Assembly: GCA_043719475.1 (NCBI GenBank)
Contig: JAYSTS010000124.1
Span: 1 to 6,377 of the forward strand
Direction of reading: 5' to 3'
Source of the DNA: SYFY01 sp043719475
GTDB taxonomy: Bacteria > Pseudomonadota > Gammaproteobacteria > Pseudomonadales > Azotimanducaceae
DNA length: 6,377 nucleotides
Shown: piece after piece, positions 1 to 5,882 of the stretch
Layout of the letters: every line of letters starts with the position of its first letter
Numbering within the stretch: the first letter of the stretch is position 1
Notes under the pieces: model-generated
Told to the model about the DNA's origin: nothing
The model's input: the letters and a program-made list of their open reading frames with translations, nothing else
Databases searched by the model: none
Made by a program: the position numbers and the translations under genes

Positions 1-25
1 ATTTTCGACATGGACCGTTACAAAA

Positions 26-50
26 ATCGCGATCAGGAGATCGCTCCCAC
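26..50. repeat. REP-like palindrome, copy 1
   Basis: A six-base stem GCGATC (29-34) and GATCGC (39-44) encloses a four-base AGGA loop and is followed by TCCCAC. This is the reverse complement of the GTGGGAGCG head typical of gammaproteobacterial REP elements. The copy differs from the one at 162-186 by a single base, at position 35. REP elements are extragenic and are thought to be moved by RAYT transposases; no such gene is in this window. Confidence 0.75.
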
Positions 51-124
51 AGACATTGGGTATCGTGACTGTGTCGTCTCTTGTGGGAGACACTGGGTAT
101 CGTGACTGTGTGGTCTCTTGTGGG
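51..124. repeat. 37-bp tandem duplication, two copies
   Basis: Two adjacent units, 51-87 and 88-124, are identical except at positions 56/93 (T/C) and 75/112 (C/G). Each contains TGGGTATCGTGACTGTGT and ends in the REP head GTGGG. The second unit leads straight into a full REP palindrome (120-144), so the duplication seems to have copied a spacer plus the first bases of a REP. The two copies abut with no spacer, so this is not a CRISPR. Confidence 0.85.
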
Positions 125-144
125 AGCGGTCTCCAGACCGCGAT
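120..144. repeat. REP-like palindrome, copy 2 (head at left)
   Basis: The GTGGGA head is followed by a perfect seven-base stem, GCGGTCT (126-132) and AGACCGC (135-141), with a two-base loop and a trailing GAT. It points opposite to the copies at 26-50 and 162-186. With 162-186 it forms an inverted REP doublet about 17 bp apart, the usual arrangement of bacterial interspersed mosaic elements. Such doublets can form cruciforms or RNA hairpins and often sit downstream of genes. Confidence 0.8.
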
Positions 145-161
145 TGTTGGGATCATCGAAG

Positions 162-186
162 ATCGCGATCGGGAGATCGCTCCCAC
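162..186. repeat. REP-like palindrome, copy 3 (head at right)
   Basis: The stem GCGATC (165-170) and GATCGC (175-180) encloses GGGA and is followed by TCCCAC, the reverse-complement REP head. It is the partner of the 120-144 copy in an inverted doublet and is nearly identical to 26-50. A worn fourth copy, TCGCGATCAGGATCTCCCAC at 207-226, has lost most of the right half of the stem. Confidence 0.8.
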
Positions 187-190
187 AAAG

Positions 191-388
191 TCACGGAACC
201 AACGGCTCGCGATCAGGATCTCCCACAGGACGTTTTGACTCGACGTCCCACCACTGAATCTGCCAACTTCGTTGGTTGTGGCCTTGCAGTTTGATTTCCG
301 CTGCAATCCCGACCTTCTCTCCAGTCAATCGTTCCGAAGCTCTTAAATACCCCAGCGCAGCATTTTCGGTTGCGTAGATATCGTCCAA
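191..388 (-). CDS. Small open frame of doubtful reality, possibly gene debris
   Basis: A 65-codon frame opens with TTG, since no ATG or GTG is available after the upstream in-frame stop. The only purine-rich ribosome-binding candidate, GGAGGG, lies too far upstream. The peptide has a believable mixed composition with a Trp-rich patch (WQIQWWDVES), but its last ~15 residues are read through the worn REP copy at 207-226. Such a tail suggests the original frame was cut by the repeat. I do not recognise a family. It is more likely a remnant of a longer gene than a working one, and chance is also possible. Confidence 0.2.
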   Translation of the reverse strand: MDDIYATENAALGYLRASERLTGEKVGIAAEIKLQGHNQRSWQIQWWDVESKRPVGDPDREPLVP

Positions 389-455
389 TTGAGGTTAATT
401 GATACCCTCCGGCAAGAACAGATCGTCGGCCGATACGGCGAGATCACTGGCTGGC

Positions 456-629
456 GTGTTGGTCTGTCACCTTGGGAACCCATCCTGGATGGTGACCGCT
501 GTGCTCGGCCCGGCTTCCAACGCGCACGGACCCAACGAGTTCCTCCACCTTCTAATCGCGAGACGTCTGGCAGCTTGTGTTGCCGACGTCATTTCTGACC
601 TCAGTGCCGCAGGCGACTATTTGAAGTAA
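456..629 (+). pseudogene. C-terminal remnant of an M20-family metallopeptidase
   Basis: One frame on the + strand, ending in TAA at 627-629, encodes a segment running WMVTAVLGPASNAHGPNEFL and then RRLAACVADVISDL. This resembles the very C-terminus of M20 dipeptidase/deacylase-type enzymes. There the His before the (G/S)xNE element is a zinc ligand and the final helix packs against the catalytic domain. Nothing upstream in any frame looks like the other ~400 residues (a full protein is usually 400-470), and an in-frame stop lies at 396-398. The left boundary is uncertain. The tail overlaps the end of the convergent HNH gene by 29 bp. The family call rests on motif recognition only. Confidence 0.5.
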
Positions 630-1209
630 AGCTGCGCTTCAGGAAATCCATCTGATCGCCGAGGATCCGACCGGAGTTGATCAAGGCCAGATATTCGGCG
701 AAGTTGGGCGCGTAGGGCAGAGCAATCAGTTCGAAGCCACAGTCCGGCAGCAGCCGATTGCCCTTCAGGTGATTACAGCGACGGCAGGCGGCCACCACGT
801 TATCCCATTGATCCCGACCACCGCGGCTCGCTGGCACCACATGGTCGCGCGTCAGTTCGCCATCGCTGAATTGCTGACCGCAGTACAGGCAGGTGTTGCC
901 ATCGCGTACAAACAACGCCTGATTTGTCAGCGGCGGGACGCCTACGGGAGGTGGCAGCACCCTGCCGTCACAGGCGATGATCGAGTGCACTTCGATGCTG
1001 GACTGCAATCCGTCGAATCGCGAGTGACCACCGCGAATGCGCAGGACAGGTTGTCCGAGCGTCCACACGACGATATCACGAGCGTAGAGACACACGGCTT
1101 CCTGCCAGCTCACCCAATCCACTGGTCGGCCGGCGATATTGAGTCGCAGGATGCGTGGCACCCGCTGATAGTCGGTCAACGTTGCGGCGGACGGGAAGAG
1201 TTCGCTCAT
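601..1209 (-). CDS. HNH endonuclease family protein
   Basis: A 202-residue protein ends in a complete HNH module. A zinc-knuckle pair CLYC (C107, C110) is followed by the TRDHVVPASRGG segment with D122-H123, then N137 in the WDNVVAACRRCN stretch with C142 and C145, and finally N146-H147 and K149-G150. These are the metal-binding and catalytic positions of McrA-type HNH nucleases (bba-metal fold). Residues 1-95 form a separate N-terminal region found in stand-alone HNH proteins of ~180-200 residues; their biological role is unsettled. The ATG at 1209 is preceded by GAGGTG at a slightly long 11-base spacing. The gene stands alone, divergent from the SPOR gene. No methylase, restriction partner or toxin-immunity gene is adjacent, so a defence role should not be assumed. 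Confidence 0.85.
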   Translation of the reverse strand: MSELFPSAATLTDYQRVPRILRLNIAGRPVDWVSWQEAVCLYARDIVVWTLGQPVLRIRGGHSRFDGLQSSIEVHSIIACDGRVLPPPVGVPPLTNQALFVRDGNTCLYCGQQFSDGELTRDHVVPASRGGRDQWDNVVAACRRCNHLKGNRLLPDCGFELIALPYAPNFAEYLALINSGRILGDQMDFLKRSFTSNSRLRH

Positions 1210-1413
1210 GGTTGCAACTTCACCTCATCTCCATACCTGACGTCGTGACAACCTCTCGACTTCCGCGTGATTCTGTTACGACCAGGTTCCGGAATGATGA
1301 CGAAACCCGGCGGGCGAAGCAATCAGGCCGGACTGACAAGCCACCTCACCTGCGATGGTGACACGCTACCCGGCGGTGCACGACGCATCAGCCAGTGAAA
1401 TGGCACAGGTCCT

Positions 1414-1442
1414 TTGACAGTCCAGAAGGGCCGGTGCAAAGT
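1414..1442 (+). promoter_or_regulatory. Candidate promoter for the SPOR-domain gene
   Basis: A perfect -35 hexamer TTGACA (1414-1419) is followed 17 bases later by CAAAGT (1437-1442), a weak -10 match at three of six positions. It lies about 30-50 bases upstream of the possible start codons and points the right way. The rest of the divergent intergenic region (1210-1471) shows no convincing promoter for the HNH gene and no RNA gene. Confidence 0.3.
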
Positions 1443-1471
1443 AGCGCGCCATCAACGGACACGTCAGTGTA

Positions 1472-2518
1472 ATGCCCATGACAGGCTCAATGAACGCCCG
1501 GTCGCACCACCTCTTTCCAGTCTTGCTGCTTACCGCACTCTCCGGTGTGCTGACAGCCAATGGTATCGGTGCGGCAGAACCCAAGGACGACTGGCAATGC
1601 GCTCAAGCAGCCGATACGGGTCGCTGGTCTTGTGCACGTGATGGTGTGACCGCTGACGCAGCAATTGAATCAGCCGCCCCTGCCGCCGAAGCCACTCGCG
1701 CACCGCAGGAAACCTCAACTCCTCTTCCCGATATCCAGTCCGAAGCAATCACTCCCGCTGCATCAAACTCGGGCGAGCCGCTGGATTCAGAATCGGGTAC
1801 GCCGATAGAGAGTGTCGCAGCGGATGCGGTTGCGCCTGTCGAGACACCGCCGTTGGATGACGTGTTTACCACACCGGCAGCACAAGAAGCCCCCCCATCG
1901 ACAGCCCCCTCATCAACAGCCTCCTCATCAACAGACCCAACAGCACCAGTCGCAATTGAGCCGGAGCAGCCCGAAACAGCGAGCACTCCTGAACCCGCAG
2001 TTGTAGAAGTACCTGTTGTAGACGTACCTGTTGTAGACGTACCTGTTATAGACGTACCTGTGGATGAAGTGCCGGTCACTGAAACACCAGCAGATCTCGA
2101 GACCACAGATCTCGAGACCACACCTGATCCCGAACCAGCTCCCGCTGCCGTAGCCGTCGACCCCAATGCGCCGGACTTTCAGCGTCTGGCCTATGTACCT
2201 GATAAGCCAACTTCGCTGCTCGATCTGCCCGGCGAATTCTGGGTGGCCCAGATCATGGCTGTATCCAGCAAGGAGTTTCTCGAAACTTACGCTGAAGAAC
2301 ACAATCTTCGCGGTTTGTCCGCAGCACGCATCGCCAGCGGCGAGCGCCTGTTCTTCGTCTTGATCCTCGGCATCTACGAAACCAAGGATCGTGCACAACA
2401 GGCAATCACCAACCTGCCACCGCCGTACCACAAGTACAAACCCCTGCTGCGCAACCTCGCTTCACTTCAGCAGGCTATGCGCAAGGCAGATAAAATGACC
2501 GGTACAGCCGACTTCTAG
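1472..2518 (+). CDS. Secreted SPOR-domain protein with long repetitive linker
   Basis: A 348-residue envelope protein has three parts. A signal peptide comprises a basic n-region around residues 8-13, a hydrophobic stretch 14-33 and probable cleavage after A34 or A35. A short cysteine-containing module follows (W41, C43, W52, C54), where the two Cys could form a disulfide in the periplasm. A ~190-residue linker rich in Ala, Pro, Thr, Glu and Val leads to a C-terminal SPOR-like domain at about 256-331 (FWVAQIMAVSS to the GIYETKDRAQQAITNLPP segment). SPOR domains bind peptidoglycan strands lacking stem peptides, often at the division septum. The linker probably spans the periplasm. Starts at 1472, 1478 and 1490 are all possible. 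The ATG at 1490 gives the most typical signal peptide, but its AGG is only four bases away. The specific role is unknown. Confidence 0.8.
   Translation: MPMTGSMNARSHHLFPVLLLTALSGVLTANGIGAAEPKDDWQCAQAADTGRWSCARDGVTADAAIESAAPAAEATRAPQETSTPLPDIQSEAITPAASNSGEPLDSESGTPIESVAADAVAPVETPPLDDVFTTPAAQEAPPSTAPSSTASSSTDPTAPVAIEPEQPETASTPEPAVVEVPVVDVPVVDVPVIDVPVDEVPVTETPADLETTDLETTPDPEPAPAAVAVDPNAPDFQRLAYVPDKPTSLLDLPGEFWVAQIMAVSSKEFLETYAEEHNLRGLSAARIASGERLFFVLILGIYETKDRAQQAITNLPPPYHKYKPLLRNLASLQQAMRKADKMTGTADF
2000..2074 (+). repeat. 15-bp in-frame tandem repeats encoding a VVDVP array
   Basis: Five consecutive 15-bp units (2000, 2015, 2030, 2045 and 2060 onward) encode VVEVP, VVDVP, VVDVP, VIDVP and VDEVP. 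The second and third units are identical (GTTGTAGACGTACCT), the first and fourth differ by one base, and the fifth is worn. A second pair, GATCTCGAGACCACA at 2093-2107 and 2108-2122, encodes DLETT twice. The units are exact multiples of codons, so slippage changes linker length without breaking the frame. Confidence 0.9.
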
Positions 2519-2524
2519 CTCGCA

Positions 2525-2551
2525 TTTTCCCTGCGTTTCACGCATGGAAAA
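2525..2551. terminator. Hairpin just after the SPOR gene, possible terminator
   Basis: TTTTCC (2525-2530) pairs with GGAAAA (2546-2551), and TGCGT (2532-2536) pairs with ACGCA (2540-2544) around a TTC loop, with one mismatch between. The hairpin begins seven bases after the TAG stop. It lacks a clean U-tract on the + strand, so intrinsic termination is uncertain. It lies between convergent genes and could act in both directions. Confidence 0.4.
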
Positions 2552-2623
2552 CCTAGGAGCCTGTCGGACTTGAGACTGATCTACTGCGCCGGTGGGACGA
2601 TCGCTCAAGTCCGACAGGCTAGG
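2552..2623. mobile_element. Short MITE-like element with 17-bp terminal inverted repeats
   Basis: AGCCTGTCGGACTTGAG (2558-2574) and its exact reverse complement (2604-2620) enclose a 29-base centre. The arms extend outward imperfectly, with CCTAGG on the left and CTAGG on the right. The same end recurs at 6280-6302, where 23 consecutive bases including CCTAGG match. The reverse complement of 2596-2620 matches 6286-6310 for 25 bases. This identifies a dispersed repeat family rather than a local terminator. No open frame is inside, so it would be non-autonomous. As RNA it would fold into a strong stem between the convergent SPOR and SDR genes. It ends only a few bases from the SDR stop codon. 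Confidence 0.65.
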
Positions 2624-2624
2624 A

Positions 2625-3494
2625 TCAATCGCGATCGTCGAGCAAACCCTGCATACGCAACCCGCGCTCCGCTGATCGCAGTTGCAGACGCTGCATCTCC
2701 TCGGCGGCGGACGCATCGGGCTCCCAGCCCCCACGGGCGTCACGCAACCCACCGTCCATGACAACATAACTTCCCGACATGAACGTGCCATCCGGCCCGA
2801 CCATGAAGTTCACCAGCCCTGCAATATCATCCGGCTGACCCACCCGGCCAACAGGCGTGCGCGATTCCAGCGCGCCACGAATCGAACCTTCCCGCTCACC
2901 GGCGAGCCCCGCCGCGAGTGGCGTCTCGATGACACCAGGGCCGATGGCATTGACATGAATCCCGTGCTTGCCAAGATCCTGCGCCCAGCCACGCACCATG
3001 ATTTGCACACCAACCTTGGTCGCCGAATAAGCCCACATGGATGCACTGGTGTTGAGCGCCGCAAGCGATGAAATACAGACGATACGACCACCGGAGCCAA
3101 GTTTGACCATCTGCTGTGCAGCCGCCTGTACGGTCAGAAAGACACCGGTGAGATTCACGTCGAGCTGGTCCTGCCAGTGCTTCAGCGACATGTCGAGCAC
3201 CGAACCACCACGACCGATCCCGGCATTGGCCACGGCGATGTCGAGTCGTCCAAACGTTGATACACAATCCTGTGCGGCTTTCTGGATCTGCACCTGCGAC
3301 GCGACGTTGGCTTTCAACACCAGTGCCCGACGACCAAGCTGGGTCACGTAGTCCGCAGTTTCACGGGCGCCATCCTGATCAATATCGGGGATACAGATGT
3401 CCGCGCCTTCCCGTGCCAGTCGCAGCGCGGTGCCCCGACCGATCCCCGACCCAGCGCCGGTAATGAAAGCGACTTTGCCAAGTAATGCACTCAT
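2625..3494 (-). CDS. Short-chain dehydrogenase/reductase (classical SDR)
   Basis: A 289-residue cytosolic NAD(P)-dependent oxidoreductase. The Rossmann motif TGAGSGIG is at 12-19, and D37 at the end of strand 2 favours NAD(H). NAG is at 90-92, and the catalytic tetrad is N114, S143, Y156 and K160, with PG at 186-187. The core ends at the usual MDGG about 40 residues before the C-terminus. The extra charged tail (EPDASAAEEMQRLQLRSAERG and beyond) makes the protein longer than the ~250 typical of the family. The ATG at 3494 overlaps the stop of the upstream GST gene as ATGA, indicating translational coupling. It is last in the minus-strand cluster. The substrate cannot be read from sequence; alcohols, hydroxyacids or 3-oxoacyl compounds are all possible. 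Confidence 0.9.
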   Translation of the reverse strand: MSALLGKVAFITGAGSGIGRGTALRLAREGADICIPDIDQDGARETADYVTQLGRRALVLKANVASQVQIQKAAQDCVSTFGRLDIAVANAGIGRGGSVLDMSLKHWQDQLDVNLTGVFLTVQAAAQQMVKLGSGGRIVCISSLAALNTSASMWAYSATKVGVQIMVRGWAQDLGKHGIHVNAIGPGVIETPLAAGLAGEREGSIRGALESRTPVGRVGQPDDIAGLVNFMVGPDGTFMSGSYVVMDGGLRDARGGWEPDASAAEEMQRLQLRSAERGLRMQGLLDDRD

Positions 3495-4162
3495 GAGGCA
3501 GTTTTCCCCGCTGATTCGGCGATCGGTGTGTGTGGATCAATCACGCGATAACTGGGGCGATTGCGCAACCGCTGCAAGTACGCCGAAACCCGCGGATAAG
3601 CGCTCAGATCCATGCCATCAACCGTCAGTACCATGGCAACCGCCATGAACGGAATATCCGCAAGCGAGAAGTCATCACAAAGATACTCACGGTCAGCCAA
3701 CTCGCGCTCCAGAAATGGGAATGTCTGGGTGCGCAGGCGTTCGCGTCCACGCTCCATACTTGCCTCATCGCGTTGTTCTGGTGGTGACCACCAGGGCATC
3801 CAGATCATCGGCAGGTGTGTCGAGAGCACACCCTCATCACCAAAATTTTCCAGTGCACGGGCGCGAGCACGCATGACCGGGTGCTTCGGCAACAGCGCTG
3901 GCAGCGGATAGGCTTCTTCAAGGTATTCGTTGATAACCGTCGAATCGAAAACGACCTCACCACCATCAGTGATCCACGGTACCTTGCCGAGCGGATGAAA
4001 CCGCAGCACTTCCGGCACCTTTTTCCACACGTCGCCAGGACGCACCGTCTGCACCACGTAAGGAAGACCTTTTTCTTCGAGTACCACTTTGGTTTTGCTG
4101 CCGTTGGTTGAACGCAGTGTTCCGTAGGGGTATTCCCGTTCCATCGTAAAGAGCGTGATCAC
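3491..4162 (-). CDS. Glutathione S-transferase family protein
   Basis: A 223-residue protein. The N-terminal thioredoxin-fold half (about 1-85) carries the cis-proline motif VPW at 61-63 and the glutathione-contacting acidic-Ser pair D73-S74. The helical C-terminal half (about 95-210) contains the SLADIPF element at 166-172, the conserved folding box of GSTs. I placed the start at GTG 4162 rather than ATG 4192. GTG has AGGA eight bases upstream, begins the protein exactly at the first beta strand (ITLFT), and forms a GTGA overlap with the rarD stop. The stop overlaps the SDR start. Between strand 1 and helix 1 is a longer, Tyr-rich insert (EREYPYGTLRST) where the catalytic Ser/Tyr/Cys would lie; which residue activates glutathione is unclear. 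The subclass is not assigned. Confidence 0.88.
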   Translation of the reverse strand: MITLFTMEREYPYGTLRSTNGSKTKVVLEEKGLPYVVQTVRPGDVWKKVPEVLRFHPLGKVPWITDGGEVVFDSTVINEYLEEAYPLPALLPKHPVMRARARALENFGDEGVLSTHLPMIWMPWWSPPEQRDEASMERGRERLRTQTFPFLERELADREYLCDDFSLADIPFMAVAMVLTVDGMDLSAYPRVSAYLQRLRNRPSYRVIDPHTPIAESAGKTAS

Positions 4163-5055
4163 GCTGGTTTTCCTCGTCGCTTCAGACGCCATCGATCATA
4201 CAGACCCTCACCGGAGAAAATCAGCAGCGCAAGCCAGATGCACGAAAACGTCAGCAGCTGACCTGGCCGCAACTGCTCGTCATAAACGGCAATGGCGATC
4301 ACCAGCGCGATGGAAGGAGACAGGTACTGCAAAAATCCGAGGATAGTGAGGGGAATGCGTATCGTCGCTGCTGCAAAGGCGAGCAGCGGCAAGATCGTTA
4401 CCAGTCCACCAACCGCCAGCAACCACCACTGTCCAGACGTATGGGAAACGACCAGCTTGCCGTCCTCGAAATAGTTCCATGCCAGATAGGCCATTGCGGC
4501 GGGCATCAACCACATGACTTCGACAGCAAGGCCTGGCAATGAGGCCACACCCAGTTGTTTGCGCAACAACCCATACAAACCAAAGCTTGTGGCAAGACCC
4601 AGCGCCACCCAGGGAATCCGTTCTTGTACCAGGAGTTCGTACCCTACCCCGACGCCAGCAATCGCCAGGGCGATCCACTGCCAGCGACTGGGTCGCTCGG
4701 CCATCACCGTTACTCCCAGCATCACCGTCACCAACGGGTTGATGTAATAACCGAGGCTGGTCTCGATCATCCGTTCATGGAACAAGGCCCACACATAGAT
4801 CAGCCAGTTGCTGGACAGCAGCAGGCTACTGGCTGCCAGTCCGAATATGAGGCGACGAGGGAGTAACGTCACCGAACGGAGTTGCCCCATGACGAACAAC
4901 AAGCCGGCCAACAGGATCACCGACCAGACAATGCGGTGCGCCAGTACTTCCGGCGCCGAAGCAAAACGAACTGCCATGAAGTAGATCGGGATGACACCCC
5001 AGATCAGATAGGCCCCGGCGCCATAGAGCACGCCGTGGCGTTCTTCAGCAGTCAC
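4159..5055 (-). CDS. rarD: EamA-family inner-membrane transporter RarD
   Basis: A 298-residue polytopic membrane protein of the drug/metabolite transporter superfamily, with about ten hydrophobic segments as two EamA halves. RarD-type signatures are AYLIWGVIPIYF (15-26), HRI (40-42), NWLIYVWA (83-90), SLGYYINPL (100-108), and the late TILGFLQYLSPSIALVIA segment. The family was named from chloramphenicol sensitivity, but its natural substrate is not well defined. The GTG start at 5055 has GAGAGGA seven bases upstream, a strong site. The last codon and stop (GCGTGA) overlap the GTG start of the GST gene, so the two are probably coupled. The 55-bp gap from gloB holds a small hairpin. Length and motifs are full, with no sign of damage. 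Confidence 0.92.
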   Translation of the reverse strand: MTAEERHGVLYGAGAYLIWGVIPIYFMAVRFASAPEVLAHRIVWSVILLAGLLFVMGQLRSVTLLPRRLIFGLAASSLLLSSNWLIYVWALFHERMIETSLGYYINPLVTVMLGVTVMAERPSRWQWIALAIAGVGVGYELLVQERIPWVALGLATSFGLYGLLRKQLGVASLPGLAVEVMWLMPAAMAYLAWNYFEDGKLVVSHTSGQWWLLAVGGLVTILPLLAFAAATIRIPLTILGFLQYLSPSIALVIAIAVYDEQLRPGQLLTFSCIWLALLIFSGEGLYDRWRLKRRGKPA

Positions 5056-5069
5056 CTTGGGATCCTCTC

Positions 5070-5093
5070 AACCAGTCGCTCCTGCGACTTGTT
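5070..5093. other. Hairpin in the gloB-rarD gap
   Basis: AAC plus AGTCGC (5074-5079) pair with GCGACT (5084-5089) plus GTT around a TCCT loop, with one mismatch, inside the 55-bp gap between gloB and rarD. On the coding (minus) strand no U-tract follows, so it is not a standard intrinsic terminator. The rarD ribosome-binding site lies immediately downstream. It could be an mRNA processing or stability element, or chance. Confidence 0.3.
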
Positions 5094-5110
5094 CAGAGCT
5101 TCCCTTGATT

Positions 5111-5878
5111 TCAAAACCGGTCTTTGCGACGACGGGTTTCTGCAAACACCGAGGATAGTGGAGCACCAACCAGATCGAGATTGCGTTGAAGCGACGCATC
5201 TGCCGCACGCAGAAAAGGATTGGTCGCTTTTTCGCGCCGCAGCGTCGTCGGGACTGTAGGCTTGCCAGCCGCACGCAGGACGTTGATTTCCGCATTACGC
5301 GCGATCAGGTCAGCGTTGTCTGGATCAACCGACAACGCAAACCGCGCATTCGACTGTGTGTACTCGTGAGCGCAATACAGCACAGTGTCGTCTGGCATCG
5401 ACATGATTTTCGTCAGGCTGTCCCACATCTGTTCTGCAGTTCCTTCAAACAATCTGCCGCAGCCGAGCACAAACAAGGTATCACCCACAAAGGCAACACC
5501 TTCGTCCGGAAAGTGGAACGCGATGTGCCCCGTGGTGTGTCCAGGGACCTCCAGGACAACGGCTGTGGACTGGCCGAATGCGTAGGTGTCCCCGTCTTTG
5601 AGCCGCACGTCGATGCCAGGAATGCGCTGCGCGTCGCAATCGGCGCCGACCACCGTGCAACCCCACTTCGCCTTAAGCGCTTCGTTACCGCCGGCATGGT
5701 CAAAATGATGGTGAGTATTGAGGATGTGAGTAAGCCGCCAGCCTTTCGCGGCAAGCGCGGCATTGATCGCCTTGGCATCCGGAGTATCAATGGTTGCAGT
5801 CAGACCACTGACCGGCTCATGCACCAGATAGCCATAGTTGTCGTCCAGACAGGGAATCTGGTGTATTTCTAAAGTCAT
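5111..5878 (-). CDS. gloB: Hydroxyacylglutathione hydrolase (glyoxalase II)
   Basis: A 255-residue metallo-beta-lactamase-fold enzyme that hydrolyses S-lactoylglutathione to D-lactate and glutathione, the second step of methylglyoxal detoxification in the cytosol. The binuclear metal site is complete: THHHFDH with H56, H58, D60 and H61, then H114, the bridging D133 and H171. The C-terminal HAGH-type domain carries the TLRREKATNPFLR region used in glutathione binding. The length fits the family (about 250-260). An upstream in-frame start at 6031 would add 51 residues with no family counterpart and would overlap the cupin gene, so ATG 5878 (MTLEIHQIPCLDDNYGYL) is chosen. It begins 4 bp after the cupin stop and is clearly in the same transcription unit. 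No glyoxalase I gene is present here. Confidence 0.95.
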   Translation of the reverse strand: MTLEIHQIPCLDDNYGYLVHEPVSGLTATIDTPDAKAINAALAAKGWRLTHILNTHHHFDHAGGNEALKAKWGCTVVGADCDAQRIPGIDVRLKDGDTYAFGQSTAVVLEVPGHTTGHIAFHFPDEGVAFVGDTLFVLGCGRLFEGTAEQMWDSLTKIMSMPDDTVLYCAHEYTQSNARFALSVDPDNADLIARNAEINVLRAAGKPTVPTTLRREKATNPFLRAADASLQRNLDLVGAPLSSVFAETRRRKDRF

Positions 5879-5882
5879 GTCA

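Noticed and set aside
51..124. Possible CRISPR start from the repeated 37-bp unit
   Set aside because: There are only two copies, directly abutting with no spacer, and they share REP head sequence. No cas gene is present.
601..1209. HNH protein as part of a restriction, Gabija-like or toxin-immunity defence module
   Set aside because: No methyltransferase, ATPase, helicase, immunity or other defence partner lies in the window, and stand-alone HNH genes of this type are common.
769..1248. 159-codon + strand frame across the HNH gene
   Set aside because: It lies antisense to a gene with a complete, ordered HNH motif and resembles no family.
1210..1471. Small RNA, tRNA or riboswitch in the divergent intergenic region
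   Set aside because: I saw no cloverleaf, no conserved riboswitch core and no hairpin followed by a T-run. Only a candidate -35 stands out.
1603..2166. Long minus-strand frame rich in Gly, Ser, Thr and Val opposite the SPOR gene
   Set aside because: It is the antisense reading of the low-complexity linker, and the + strand frame has a signal peptide and a recognisable domain.
5186..5872. 228-codon + strand frame opposite gloB
   Set aside because: It is a shadow of gloB, whose metal-binding residues are intact on the minus strand.
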